From the NCBI GenBank assembly GCA_030372335.1, contig JAUDCW010000029.1: a stretch of DNA of 14,714 nucleotides. The stretch is one strand, 5' to 3'. A model generated the notes under the pieces. That model worked only from the letters and a program-made list of their open reading frames with translations. It was not told where the DNA came from and ran no database searches. The position numbers and the translations under genes are program-made. The stretch's first letter is position 1; each line of letters begins with the position of its first letter. This DNA comes from JALCOL01 sp022649665. GTDB taxonomy: Bacteria; Bacillota; Bacilli; Lactobacillales; Enterococcaceae. Below are positions 1 through 7,717 of this stretch, piece by piece.

Positions 1-1
1 G

Positions 2-1345
2 TTAAAAAGAGCTTTTTCAGCTGGATATGTAAATATTTATATTTTGAATTTTTTAACCTTGACATTCCATTTGTTTTCATGTTTGTTGATTTGCTTTTTG
101 GTTCAGCAAGTGACAAAATTAAAAGATTCTTCCTTTAAATTATTCATTATTCCTGCTATTTATATGACCCATCCATATTTTACTGTGCAATTTTATTTTG
201 TGCTTCAGAGCTTTGAATTTGCTTTAGGAGTTTGTCTAACTGTAATCGCTGATCTGCTGATTTTTTTTAGCTTCAAAAATCAAGGGAATCGATGGATAAA
301 ATATATCATAGCGGTTTTCTTATTGCTTATATCCTTTTCAATTTACCAGTCGTTGATTCCATTCTTTATCGCTGTTACAATTTCTATTATTCTTTTATAT
401 GTAATTACCTCACCAAAAATGAGAATTAGCCTGAAATCTTATTTCCAGTTCATTTTACCTTATATTTTTGTTTTTATAGCTGGTTTGATCTCATCTCAAA
501 TTTTGAATAAAGTTATGATGAGCATCGACCATGTGACAAAAACGGAGTATTTAAGCGGACGAATTGTATGGGGAGAGAAGCCCCTGTCAGAAATTTTACA
601 CTCTATTGGCAACGGAATTTTTTCAAAGGTATTCCCAACAAGTGCGGAGCTTTTTATTACTCCTTTTTTAGGAATTGAGCTTTGTCTTTTAGTGGTTGTC
701 CTTATCGTTATGATTATTAAGAGAACACCGCATACACTTTTGACGACTTTTCATTTGTCAGTATTCTTTATCACGCCATTTGCAATTTTAATACTACAAG
801 GGGGGACAGTAGTAAATCCTCACAGCCAAGTACCTACTTATCCGTATGTATTAGCTATATTATTATTGACCCTTTTCCTTTTGGTTGATTCAAAATTGAA
901 GATTATGACCTATCTTCTTACAACTATGACTATTTGTTTTTTATTTCTTCAGACAAGATCGACTTCGAATGTGTTGTTTTCTGATCAAATGAAATTTGAA
1001 GAAGATATTAGAATGACAGAAAGAATAATTGGTCAAATTGATTCCCTCCAATTAAAAAATCAAAACGAGTATTCCATTATTCTTATAGGAGCACAACAAT
1101 CCAAAAATCTTTTTAATCAACCGAAAGATATGATGGGACTGTCTATTTATATGTTTGGATCATTTGCACCGATGTCTATAAGTAATAATGTTTATGGATT
1201 TATGAGTACTTTAGGATATCAATTTCAACAGCCAACAGAAGAACAATATAATCAAGTTAAGGACCAAGCTAAAGAAATGGATATTTTTCCTAGTGGTGGC
1301 GGAATAAAAGTTATTGATAAGATTATTGTTATAAAATTATCCTAA
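2..1345 (+). CDS. GtrII-like polytopic membrane glucosyltransferase, C-terminal part (5' end outside window)
   Basis: The reading frame is open from base 2, so the true start lies to the left; the TTG at 44 is only an internal codon. About 447 residues are visible. They form many hydrophobic segments with short polar loops, and there is a short polar C-terminal tail of about 110 residues. The early stretch with THPYFTVQFYFVLQSFEFAL followed by a membrane helix and SIYQSLIPFF resembles the GtrII family (glucosyltransferases that add glucose side chains to surface polysaccharide from undecaprenyl-phosphate-glucose, on the outer face). This is pattern recognition from memory, not a profile match. 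It is AT-rich compared with the rml genes. It ends at its own terminator (1358-1378), so it closes a transcription unit that starts outside the window, and it probably decorates the same glycan. It could instead be another GT-C membrane enzyme. Confidence 0.7.
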   Translation, partial: LKRAFSAGYVNIYILNFLTLTFHLFSCLLICFLVQQVTKLKDSSFKLFIIPAIYMTHPYFTVQFYFVLQSFEFALGVCLTVIADLLIFFSFKNQGNRWIKYIIAVFLLLISFSIYQSLIPFFIAVTISIILLYVITSPKMRISLKSYFQFILPYIFVFIAGLISSQILNKVMMSIDHVTKTEYLSGRIVWGEKPLSEILHSIGNGIFSKVFPTSAELFITPFLGIELCLLVVVLIVMIIKRTPHTLLTTFHLSVFFITPFAILILQGGTVVNPHSQVPTYPYVLAILLLTLFLLVDSKLKIMTYLLTTMTICFLFLQTRSTSNVLFSDQMKFEEDIRMTERIIGQIDSLQLKNQNEYSIILIGAQQSKNLFNQPKDMMGLSIYMFGSFAPMSISNNVYGFMSTLGYQFQQPTEEQYNQVKDQAKEMDIFPSGGGIKVIDKIIVIKLS

Positions 1346-1357
1346 GTATAAATAATG

Positions 1358-1378
1358 GCTCTCCAAGAGCGTTTTTTT
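1358..1378 (+). terminator. Rho-independent terminator after GtrII-like gene
   Basis: A 5-bp stem GCTCT/AGAGC (1358-1362 with 1366-1370) with a 3-nt loop is followed by GTTTTTTT, 13 bases after the stop codon. The stem is short but the U tract is good. Confidence 0.7.
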
Positions 1379-1392
1379 AGTCTAACTTTTTT

Positions 1393-1486
1393 GGACTTTT
1401 CGTCAAATAGTGTTGGTGAGTTTTTTAACTGAATAAAATGCAATGGATCCTAAGTGGATAGTAACACCCACTTGGGATTTTTTGTT
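1393..1486 (+). repeat. Copy 1 of ~92-bp direct repeat; probable relic IS end (ISL3-family-like)
   Basis: This stretch matches 14620-14714 in the same orientation. The core of 20 bases at 1401-1420 is identical to 14627-14646, the block GAATAAAATG is also identical, and the rest is roughly 80% alike by eye. The outer end reads GGACTTTTCGTCAAATAGTG here, against GGCTCTTCGTCAAATAGTG in copy 2. Termini beginning GGCTCTT are typical of ISL3-family insertion sequences as I remember them, so this is best read as a decayed, solitary IS end. No transposase gene follows. The repeat carries its own terminator-like hairpin near its inner end. Confidence 0.6.
1445..1483 (+). terminator. Terminator-like hairpin inside repeat copy 1
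   Basis: CCTAAGTGG (1445-1453) pairs with CCACTTGGG (1464-1472 region, one G-U pair) and is followed by ATTTTTTG. The same hairpin occurs in repeat copy 2 with a compensatory base-pair change, which supports a real RNA structure. It may insulate the IS end from outside transcription. Confidence 0.55.
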
Positions 1487-1652
1487 CCAAGAAAATCGAT
1501 CGTATTAAGCGGCCTTTCTTGCATGGAATGCGGAATGATCTTGAAAAATAAGTCCTTGGATCCTATAGATCCGCGCACGGAAACCTGATGATTGTTGATT
1601 TTAGTCGAATACATTTTATCAATTTGGATATCCTTATTTCTATCCTCAAAGA
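1487..1652. other. Non-coding spacer, nothing recognised
   Basis: Between repeat copy 1 and the terminator of the minus-strand transferase gene I see no credible gene. A short open stretch on the plus strand (about 1454-1588) contains a C-x-x-C motif (CMECG) but has no start signal and no length. It may be debris of a mobile element. Confidence 0.4.
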
Positions 1653-1701
1653 TAAAAAAAGAGTGTTAACGGATAGGCCCAAAGGATTTTCTGTTAACAC
1701 T
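1653..1701 (-). terminator. Rho-independent terminator of the TagO-like gene
   Basis: There is a perfect 9-bp inverted repeat, AGTGTTAAC at 1662-1670 and GTTAACACT at 1693-1701. Read on the minus strand it is followed by CTTTTTTTATC. It lies 16 bases beyond the stop codon of the minus-strand gene. Confidence 0.8.
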
Positions 1702-1716
1702 AATTTTATAAAACTA

Positions 1717-2841
1717 TTATTTTTTATTTCTTCTTTTTCTTTGCTCTTCTTCACGAAAATCTTTGTTGCCAATAAGCCGCAAAAGATACAGTAAAGGTTG
1801 ATGGTTTGGTCCCATCAGACCAATTAATTCAGCAAATAGTTCCAGACCGATCAAAACGGCGATAATCAATAATGCTGTTCCCCAACCGGAATTGTTATAG
1901 CTGACGATCAGTGCAATAAAGGAAAAAACAAGCGCCAACGCATAAATCGTCATCACAGCCCCGCGATGCGAGAAACCTAAAGATAGCAGGCGGTGATGCA
2001 GGTGCATTTTGTCCGCAGAAGAAATCGGTTTGTGGTTGATCGTCCGCCGCAAGATCGCATAGACTGTATCAGTGATCGGCACTCCTAAAATAAACATTGG
2101 TGTGATCATCGTGATCAATGTGGCATTTTTCAATCCTTGAAGAGAGAGGACTGCCGTCATGAAGCCTAAAAGAAGTGCTCCAGTGTCACCTAAATAGATC
2201 GTTGCCGGATAAAAATTATATGGGAAAAATCCAATGATCGCAGCGACCAGAATAAAAATCAAAATCGGGATGTAGATCTGAGAAGAGTGAAGAAAGAAAT
2301 AGCCGATCAAGCCGATCGTTGACAATGCAATGATCGAGACCCCGGAAGCCAGGCCATCGAGCCCATCGATCAGATTGACAGCGTTCGTGATCGCGACGAT
2401 CCATAGCAGCGTCATTGGAAACGAGAGCCACCCCAGATCAACGAAACCAAAAAACGGGAGCGTTAAACTATCAAAATGGATGTCAGCGACAAAATAAATT
2501 TCCAAGGAAGCCAGCAAAATGCCGAAAAGTTTCTGTTTCGGTTTCAACTCAAAGATATCATCCAACACACCGGTGATCACAATGATCAAAGCACCCAGCA
2601 AAATCGAGAACAAATACCGGTGCGGAATGTAATCTTTAAATAAAAAGATCGATGAGAATGCAAACGCGATAAAAATCGCTAGCCCGCCCATCGTCGGCAT
2701 GACTTTTTTGTTGACTCTTCTTGGACCAGGTTTGTCGGTTGCGCCGATCCGGAAAGCGATGATTCGGACCAATGGGGTTAAAATCAGTGAAATAATAATG
2801 GTGATAAATAGCTTTATGATGATAGAATACCGTATGCTCAT
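1717..2841 (-). CDS. tagO: Undecaprenyl-phosphate N-acetylglucosaminyl 1-phosphate transferase (TagO/WecA/EpaA type)
   Basis: This integral membrane enzyme of the MraY/WecA family would transfer GlcNAc-1-phosphate from UDP-GlcNAc to undecaprenyl phosphate, the first step for wall polysaccharide or teichoic acid linkage units. With the ATG at 2841 it has 374 residues, normal for the family. Family motifs are visible in order: PTMGG near residue 49, LDD at 93-95 followed by KPKQK, NLIDGLDGLA at 156-165, LGDTGALLLG at 217-226 and the HLHH motif at 280-283. About ten or eleven hydrophobic segments and a basic C-terminal tail (RKRRNKK) are present. An in-frame TTG at 2859 would add six residues; ATG fits the family start better, though its ribosome binding site (AGTGAGAG) is weak. 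It is transcribed away from the glycosyltransferase operon and ends in a strong terminator. It probably primes the glycan made by this locus; the exact symbol (tagO, epaA, rgpG) depends on species. Confidence 0.92.
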   Translation of the reverse strand: MSIRYSIIIKLFITIIISLILTPLVRIIAFRIGATDKPGPRRVNKKVMPTMGGLAIFIAFAFSSIFLFKDYIPHRYLFSILLGALIIVITGVLDDIFELKPKQKLFGILLASLEIYFVADIHFDSLTLPFFGFVDLGWLSFPMTLLWIVAITNAVNLIDGLDGLASGVSIIALSTIGLIGYFFLHSSQIYIPILIFILVAAIIGFFPYNFYPATIYLGDTGALLLGFMTAVLSLQGLKNATLITMITPMFILGVPITDTVYAILRRTINHKPISSADKMHLHHRLLSLGFSHRGAVMTIYALALVFSFIALIVSYNNSGWGTALLIIAVLIGLELFAELIGLMGPNHQPLLYLLRLIGNKDFREEEQRKRRNKK

Positions 2842-2894
2842 AAGGGCTCTCACTTTCAATATAAAATTAATTTAAGGGTATCATCTATAGTATG

Positions 2895-2922
2895 TTTATA
2901 CAAGTTTTTCCGGGAAATTCAA
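2895..2922 (-). promoter_or_regulatory. Probable sigma-A promoter for the TagO-like gene
   Basis: On the minus strand TTGAAT (2922-2917) lies 16 bases before TATAAA (2900-2895), about 50-55 bases before the start codon. It is the best match to the consensus in the intergenic region on this strand. Confidence 0.5.
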
Positions 2923-2957
2923 GGCTGGATTTTTCACGGATGTCTCTCCAAGGCAAG

Positions 2958-2986
2958 TTGCTTTTTTTGAATAGATTGATTACTAT
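2958..2986 (+). promoter_or_regulatory. Probable sigma-A promoter for the glycosyltransferase/rml operon
   Basis: TTGCTT (2958-2963) and TACTAT (2981-2986) are separated by exactly 17 bases, with transcription expected to start near 2993. This would drive the long plus-strand operon. No other plus-strand promoter this good was seen within the operon by eye. Confidence 0.55.
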
Positions 2987-3013
2987 AGAAGTTGATTTGA
3001 CGCAGTTTGCCAA

Positions 3014-3844
3014 ATGCTAACAGTTGTAAATCTCTTGAAGATGCAGGAGGATAAGAAAATAAATAATCTAGCGATCAGTATCGTCACATATAACAGTAAA
3101 GAGATCTTCAAAACACTAAACAGTCTTCAAAAAGAATTGAAAGACCATCCGGAAGTAAAAGTTTATGTGTTCGATAATCACTCGAGTGAGGAATATCAAA
3201 AAAAGCTGCGTGAATATGAAAGCGATCATTTTACAATCACTTTCTTTGCCGAGAACAAAGGATTCGGCTTTGGGCACAATTACAATGCAAAACTTGCGAA
3301 TGAAGAGCTGTTCTTAGTGTGTAATCCCGATGTATTGATCAATCAAAAAAGCGTCGCCTTGATGGTCGATTATATGAAAAAACATCCTGAAGTTTCGCTT
3401 ACGGCACCTAAAGTATTGAATGCGGATGGCACGCCGCAGTATTTGATGCGGCAAAAATTGGATGTATTCGACTATATGATCCGCTTTGTTCCTTTTAAAG
3501 TAGTCAAAAAAATATTTGACGATCGTCTTAGTAAATACGAGTGTCGTGAAGTGACAGATAGTGATGAAATTCAAGAAGTTTTATTTGTTTCCGGATGCTT
3601 TATGCTCTTTCAAAAGAAGGATTTTGATGCAATCAATGGGTTCGATGAAAGATTCTTTATGTATTTTGAAGACAATGACATCTGCCGGCGCTTGCGTGAT
3701 GCAGGCGGAAAGATCATCTATTTGCCGCAAGCCACGATCATCCACTTTTATGGAAAAGAAGCGCACAAGAGCCGCAAAATTTTCGGGATTTTTATGCGTT
3801 CTATGAAGACTTATTTTGATAAATGGGGCTGGCAATTTTTTTAG
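3014..3844 (+). CDS. Family 2 glycosyltransferase, probable rhamnosyltransferase (EpaB/WbbL-like)
   Basis: A soluble, membrane-associated GT-A fold enzyme that probably transfers rhamnose from dTDP-L-rhamnose to a lipid-linked acceptor on the inner face. The frame from 3014 gives 276 residues. ISIVTYNS (21-28) starts the nucleotide-binding fold, NKGFGFGHNYN follows at 81-91, NPD (104-106) sits at the metal-binding DXD position, and GFDERFFMYFEDNDICRRL (209-227) is the hallmark acceptor/catalytic segment of rhamnosyltransferase-like GT2 proteins. The start is uncertain. The ATG at 3014 has no clear ribosome binding site, a second in-frame ATG lies at 3041, and the only perfect AGGAGG (3045-3050) sits 8 bases before an in-frame ATA codon at 3059, exactly where homologues usually begin. 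It is the first gene of the operon, and the next gene starts 8 bases after its stop. Confidence 0.88.
   Translation: MLTVVNLLKMQEDKKINNLAISIVTYNSKEIFKTLNSLQKELKDHPEVKVYVFDNHSSEEYQKKLREYESDHFTITFFAENKGFGFGHNYNAKLANEELFLVCNPDVLINQKSVALMVDYMKKHPEVSLTAPKVLNADGTPQYLMRQKLDVFDYMIRFVPFKVVKKIFDDRLSKYECREVTDSDEIQEVLFVSGCFMLFQKKDFDAINGFDERFFMYFEDNDICRRLRDAGGKIIYLPQATIIHFYGKEAHKSRKIFGIFMRSMKTYFDKWGWQFF
3045..3050 (+). promoter_or_regulatory. Perfect Shine-Dalgarno site placed before an ATA codon
   Basis: AGGAGG lies inside the upstream-extended reading frame and is followed 8 bases later by the in-frame codon ATA at 3059-3061. No ATG, GTG or TTG lies at the right spacing. Either ATA serves as a rare start, or an ancestral ATG has mutated and translation now begins upstream at 3014 or 3041. 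Confidence 0.55.
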
Positions 3845-3852
3845 GAGGAATT

Positions 3853-4668
3853 ATGGGAAAACCGTTGATTACGATCGTTTTGGTTGTGTATCGTGAAAAG
3901 CTCGCGAATTTAGAGGTCTATCCGCTGCTGCAAAAACTTTCGCAGGAAGAAAACTATCATTTGGTTATTTATGATAATAGTCCAGATGCACAAGGAAATC
4001 CGCTGGCAGCGGCAGATTATCACCACGCAGCAAATAATCCAGGTCTTGCAAAAGCGTATAATTACGCATGGGCATGTGCAAAAAAGCTTGGTTCACAAGC
4101 CTTGCTTCTCTTGGATCAGGACACCCAAGTCACAGCTGACTTTTTTGATCAGCTGGCGAAAACGGATCTTGAGAATGTGACGGTGCCGTTGGCTTTTTCA
4201 GATGGAAAGCAAATCTCGCCAGTTCAGGCGACTGGAATGATTACCGGTAAGACACCAACAGTTGCACCGGGGCTATATACAGAACACATCATGGCGATCA
4301 ATTCAGGATCGCTGGTCCCGCTAACCGTGCTTGAAAAAACAAACGGCTTCAATGAAGAATTTCCGCTCGATTATTTGGATCACTGGTTTTACTGGAAGCT
4401 CGCAACGCTTCAGTTGCCGGTTCACGTGATCGATTACAAATTGCGGCATCATTTATCGGTCATGGACTACGCGCGCATCTCGACAAAGCGGTATCAAAGC
4501 ATTGCGGCAGGTGAGAAATTGTTTTATCAGAAATATGACCAAACACTTTTGCCGGCTTACCGAAAGCATCTTTTGCCGCGAATCGTAAAACAATTTTTAA
4601 CGGTTAAGAATCGGCAGATGTGGAAAATCACTTGGCGGATCTATCGCAGTTTGGGGGAGAAGGCATGA
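3853..4668 (+). CDS. Family 2 glycosyltransferase, rhamnosyltransferase-like (EpaC-like)
   Basis: A GT2 enzyme of 271 residues, probably adding a sugar to the growing wall polysaccharide. LITIVLVVYRE (5-15) opens the fold, DNSPD follows at 41-45, NPGLAKAYN (62-69 and on) and LLLDQDT (85-91) give the donor and metal-binding site (DQD at 88-90), and FPLDYLDHWFYWKL (from about 170) lies where the acceptor/catalytic region is expected. The ATG at 3853 is chosen because AGGAGG (3843-3848) precedes it by 4 bases; the earlier ATG at 3823 lies inside the previous gene and has no such site. The Shine-Dalgarno overlaps the stop codon of the gene before, and its own stop overlaps the next start (ATGA), so the three transferases are translationally coupled. 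Sugar and linkage cannot be read from the sequence. Confidence 0.88.
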   Translation: MGKPLITIVLVVYREKLANLEVYPLLQKLSQEENYHLVIYDNSPDAQGNPLAAADYHHAANNPGLAKAYNYAWACAKKLGSQALLLLDQDTQVTADFFDQLAKTDLENVTVPLAFSDGKQISPVQATGMITGKTPTVAPGLYTEHIMAINSGSLVPLTVLEKTNGFNEEFPLDYLDHWFYWKLATLQLPVHVIDYKLRHHLSVMDYARISTKRYQSIAAGEKLFYQKYDQTLLPAYRKHLLPRIVKQFLTVKNRQMWKITWRIYRSLGEKA

Positions 4669-5381
4669 TTTCGGTCTGTATGGCTACTTATAATGGTGCG
4701 CGCTTTATCGCCCGGCAGTTGGAATCGATCACTGCACAACTATCTGAAACAGACGAAGTTGTGATCGTTGATGATTGCTCAAGCGATGCGACTGTCGACA
4801 TCATCAAAGAAATCAAAGAGCAAGCAGCATGTGAAGTCCGAATTTATCAAAATGAACAGAATTTGGGGCCTGTTAAAAACTTTGAGAAGGCGCTCCGTCT
4901 TTCAAAAGGGGAGTATCTCTTTTTATCAGATCAGGACGACTCGTGGCACCCAAATAAAGTGATGAAAGTGATGAACGCGTTCAAGGGCGGAGCTGATCTG
5001 GTGCTTCACGATGGAACAGTTCTCGATGGAAAAGGAAAAATTATCGACGACTCGTGGATCCACTACAATCATCTGAATCCGCAGCAAGGGGTTGTTGGGA
5101 ATCTGATCAAAAATGGATATACAGGAGCTATGATGGCCTTTACACGTAAATTGCTTGATTTAGCTAGTCCATTTCCAGAAAAAATCGAGATGCACGATCA
5201 ATGGTTGTTTTTAGTGGCAAAAAAAAATCATCTGAAAATCACGATCATCCCAGACTCCTTGATGAATTATGTGCGCCACGGTGACAACGTGACCGGGATG
5301 CATAAAAGAGCGTTGCGGGAAATGCTGAGCGGGCGCTGGCGTATGGTACAATATTATCAGCGATTAAAAAGAGAGAAATGA
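4665..5381 (+). CDS. Family 2 glycosyltransferase (RgpB/EpaD-like, DQDD type)
   Basis: A GT2 enzyme of 238 residues. MISVCMATYNGARFI is the canonical N-terminus, VIVDDCSSD (33-41) binds the nucleotide, LSDQDDSW (88-94) is the metal-binding DXD site, MHDQWLF (176-182) is the usual acceptor/catalytic segment and NYVRHGDNVTG (201-211) is the family's C-terminal motif. Proteins of this pattern include streptococcal rhamnosyltransferases such as RgpB, so transfer of rhamnose is the leading guess. The ATG at 4665 shares the ATGA overlap with the previous gene and has GGGGGAGAAGG just upstream; the longer frame from 4620 would add 15 unconserved residues inside the previous gene. The gap to rmlA is 10 bases. 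Confidence 0.88.
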   Translation: MISVCMATYNGARFIARQLESITAQLSETDEVVIVDDCSSDATVDIIKEIKEQAACEVRIYQNEQNLGPVKNFEKALRLSKGEYLFLSDQDDSWHPNKVMKVMNAFKGGADLVLHDGTVLDGKGKIIDDSWIHYNHLNPQQGVVGNLIKNGYTGAMMAFTRKLLDLASPFPEKIEMHDQWLFLVAKKNHLKITIIPDSLMNYVRHGDNVTGMHKRALREMLSGRWRMVQYYQRLKREK

Positions 5382-5391
5382 GGGACTTTAC

Positions 5392-6264
5392 ATGAAGGGA
5401 ATTATTTTAGCCGGCGGAAGCGGGACGCGTCTTTATCCGCTGACCAAAGCGACTTCCAAACAACTGATGCCCATTTATGACAAACCAATGATCTACTATC
5501 CATTGTCTACGCTGATGTTGGCAGGGATCCGCGAAGTGCTGATTATTTCAACACCGGAAGATACACCGCGCTTTGAACAACTTTTCGGCGATGGCAGCCA
5601 GTTGGGAATGCATTTTGAATATAAAGTGCAAGAACATCCGGACGGCCTCGCACAGGCTTTTCTGCTTGGTGAAGAATTTATCGGCAAAGAGAATGTTTGT
5701 TTGATTTTGGGCGACAACATCTATTATGGCGTCGGGCTCTCTAAAATGCTGCAGCGTGCCGCGCAAAAAGAAAAAGGGGCGACCGTTTTCGGTTATCATG
5801 TCAATGATCCGGAGCGTTTTGGCGTTGTTGAGTTTGATCAAGCAATGCATGCGGTCTCGATTGAAGAAAAGCCGGCACATCCAAAATCAAATTATGCAGT
5901 GACTGGACTTTATTTCTATGATAATCAAGTAGTGGATATCGCCAAACATATCAAGCCTTCTGCACGGGGTGAGCTCGAGATTACCGATGTCAATAAAGCA
6001 TATCTAGAACGCGGACAGCTTTCGGTCGAACTGATGGGCCGCGGCTTTGCGTGGCTCGATACCGGCACGCATGATTCGCTTTTAGAAGCGTCTTCTTTTA
6101 TTGCGACGATCCAAGGGCGGCAAAATTTAAAAGTTGCCTGTTTGGAAGAAATCGCTTATCGGATGGGCTATATTGGCCGCGATCAACTGATCGAGTTGGC
6201 ACAACCGCTCAAGAAAAATGATTACGGGCAGTATATGCTGCGGCTCGCGAATCAAGAAGTTTAG
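5392..6264 (+). CDS. rmlA: Glucose-1-phosphate thymidylyltransferase (RmlA)
   Basis: Cytoplasmic enzyme that joins dTTP and glucose-1-phosphate to give dTDP-glucose, step one of dTDP-L-rhamnose synthesis. The 290 residues match the family length. Visible motifs are LAGGSGTRLYPLT (6-18) for nucleotide binding, KQLMPIYDKPMIYYPLSTLM (23-42), GDN (107-109) with the metal-binding Asp108, EEKP (158-161) and the second metal-binding Asp223 in WLDTGTHDS. TGAGGGA at 5379-5385 serves as ribosome binding site and overlaps the stop codon of the glycosyltransferase upstream. The composition is clearly richer in GC than the membrane gene that follows only 11 bases after its stop. Called epaE in the enterococcal epa naming. 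Confidence 0.97.
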   Translation: MKGIILAGGSGTRLYPLTKATSKQLMPIYDKPMIYYPLSTLMLAGIREVLIISTPEDTPRFEQLFGDGSQLGMHFEYKVQEHPDGLAQAFLLGEEFIGKENVCLILGDNIYYGVGLSKMLQRAAQKEKGATVFGYHVNDPERFGVVEFDQAMHAVSIEEKPAHPKSNYAVTGLYFYDNQVVDIAKHIKPSARGELEITDVNKAYLERGQLSVELMGRGFAWLDTGTHDSLLEASSFIATIQGRQNLKVACLEEIAYRMGYIGRDQLIELAQPLKKNDYGQYMLRLANQEV

Positions 6265-6275
6265 GTGGGGGATAG

Positions 6276-7670
6276 ATGATGAATGTGCACATTACATCCC
6301 TTTTTTCAGATAAACGGATTAAAGGCATTCTATGTTGTCTAACTATATTTTTTATTTTTTTTCTTATCTTTTTGCCAATCAAAGAAATTAGCGGCGATGA
6401 CTTAGGGTATTTAAATACGGTTAAAGAGCAAGGTTACTTAGATGGGAACTTGGGAAGATATAATACTTGGAGTTCTCGGACAGTAATAGATATTCTTATT
6501 ATGTTTTTTGCACAACATTTCACTTTATGGAAAATTTGTAATGCAGCTGTTTTACTCTTAACGGTTTATCTTATAACTAAAATGGTGTTTGAGAAAGACT
6601 TGAAAAAAATTTTTTTTGTTGCAGCTCTATATTGTCTTGTTCCTTTACAGATTTTTGAGGAAGCAGGATGGGTTGCGACTTCTATTAACTATCATTGGCC
6701 ATTTGGTTTTGTGCTGTTGGCATTTTTTCCATTTACGAAAGCACTCAAAGGACAAAAAAGTTCTTTGCGTAATTATTTTTTTGCATTTGGAGCGAGTGTT
6801 ATTGCCTGCAGCCAAGAACAGATCAATATTTGTTTTTTTGTGTTGACAATGATTGTCTCTGTCTACTTAATAATCAGAAAAAGATTTATGTTTCTTCTCT
6901 CTGGACCGATTTTTGTTTCTTTGTTGAATATACTTTATTTTTTATTTTCACCAGGAAACAAAGTGCGCAAGCATACAGAGATACTCCACTGGTTTCCAGA
7001 ATACTCGCACTTTTCATTTTTTCATAAATTGGATTTAGGGGTATTGAGCTTTGGACAGCCACTTTTTTTCGGCTTCAACATTCTTTTTCTGCTTTTTTTC
7101 TTAGCATTACTGATCAATGGATATCAAAGAAGTTTTTCTGCTGGTCGCTTAGTCATTCTATCGATTCCATTTATAATCAATCTGGTTTTTTCGTTAATGC
7201 AGAATTCAATTGAAGGATTTCCAAATTATGGCGGAAGTGAAATTATCCGTAATCTGAATGCTGACAGTTTCTTAAAGAATTTTACTAGAAATGGCACTGG
7301 TGCTACGTGGAGCAATCCAACAACATTGATACCAATTATTTCAATTTTGTTTTTATTCATCGTTTTAGTGGTTGGTGTGTATCTCTTGTCGCCTTCTCCG
7401 CAAGTTGGTTTTTTCTTAGTTTTAATTTTAACGATGGGAGCATGCTCTCGAATTATTATGGGCTTTTCACCAACAGTTTGGGCTTCTGGTGTTCGCACCT
7501 ATTATATAATGTCTATGGTTATAGTTGTATTAACAGCTTTTTTGATAAAATTTTTAAGTGCAATTAATGATAAAGCAGCTGATTTATTTCGAGCAGTCAC
7601 TATTTCTTTTGGATTAACTGCTATCTTGTTGTTCACTTCTTTTGTCAGCAATATTAATTTGCGAGTCTAA
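6276..7670 (+). CDS. AT-rich polytopic membrane protein, GT-C glycosyltransferase-like (DUF6056-like)
   Basis: A 464-residue protein with about ten to twelve hydrophobic segments. A first helix (about residues 16-34) is followed by an outside loop with SGDDLGYLNTV (residues about 39-49) and then NTWSSRTVIDI. An acidic DD pair in the first outer loop, followed by a W-x-x-R segment, is the pattern of GT-C fold glycosyltransferases that use lipid-linked donors on the outer face, and the layout resembles DUF6056-type proteins. I recall no characterised member with this sequence. It may add side-chain sugars or polymerise the glycan. It starts at ATG 6276 (alternative 6279) after GGTGGGGGAT. It sits between rmlA and rmlC, which are adjacent in many loci, and its low GC and many T-runs contrast with both. 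This suggests an inserted variable module. Confidence 0.75.
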   Translation: MMNVHITSLFSDKRIKGILCCLTIFFIFFLIFLPIKEISGDDLGYLNTVKEQGYLDGNLGRYNTWSSRTVIDILIMFFAQHFTLWKICNAAVLLLTVYLITKMVFEKDLKKIFFVAALYCLVPLQIFEEAGWVATSINYHWPFGFVLLAFFPFTKALKGQKSSLRNYFFAFGASVIACSQEQINICFFVLTMIVSVYLIIRKRFMFLLSGPIFVSLLNILYFLFSPGNKVRKHTEILHWFPEYSHFSFFHKLDLGVLSFGQPLFFGFNILFLLFFLALLINGYQRSFSAGRLVILSIPFIINLVFSLMQNSIEGFPNYGGSEIIRNLNADSFLKNFTRNGTGATWSNPTTLIPIISILFLFIVLVVGVYLLSPSPQVGFFLVLILTMGACSRIIMGFSPTVWASGVRTYYIMSMVIVVLTAFLIKFLSAINDKAADLFRAVTISFGLTAILLFTSFVSNINLRV

Positions 7671-7717
7671 AAAAATTCATGAATAACTAATATTATAAAT
7701 AAAAGGATAGTGAAAAA

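Noticed and set aside
1454..1590. Short open stretch with CMECG motif as a transposase zinc-ribbon remnant
   Set aside because: It is about 45 codons without a start or ribosome binding site, and the residues around the motif do not match a transposase I recognise.
1563..1794. Two overlapping ~69-codon frames on opposite strands
   Set aside because: They run through the terminator hairpin and into the tail of the TagO-like gene, with no ribosome binding site.
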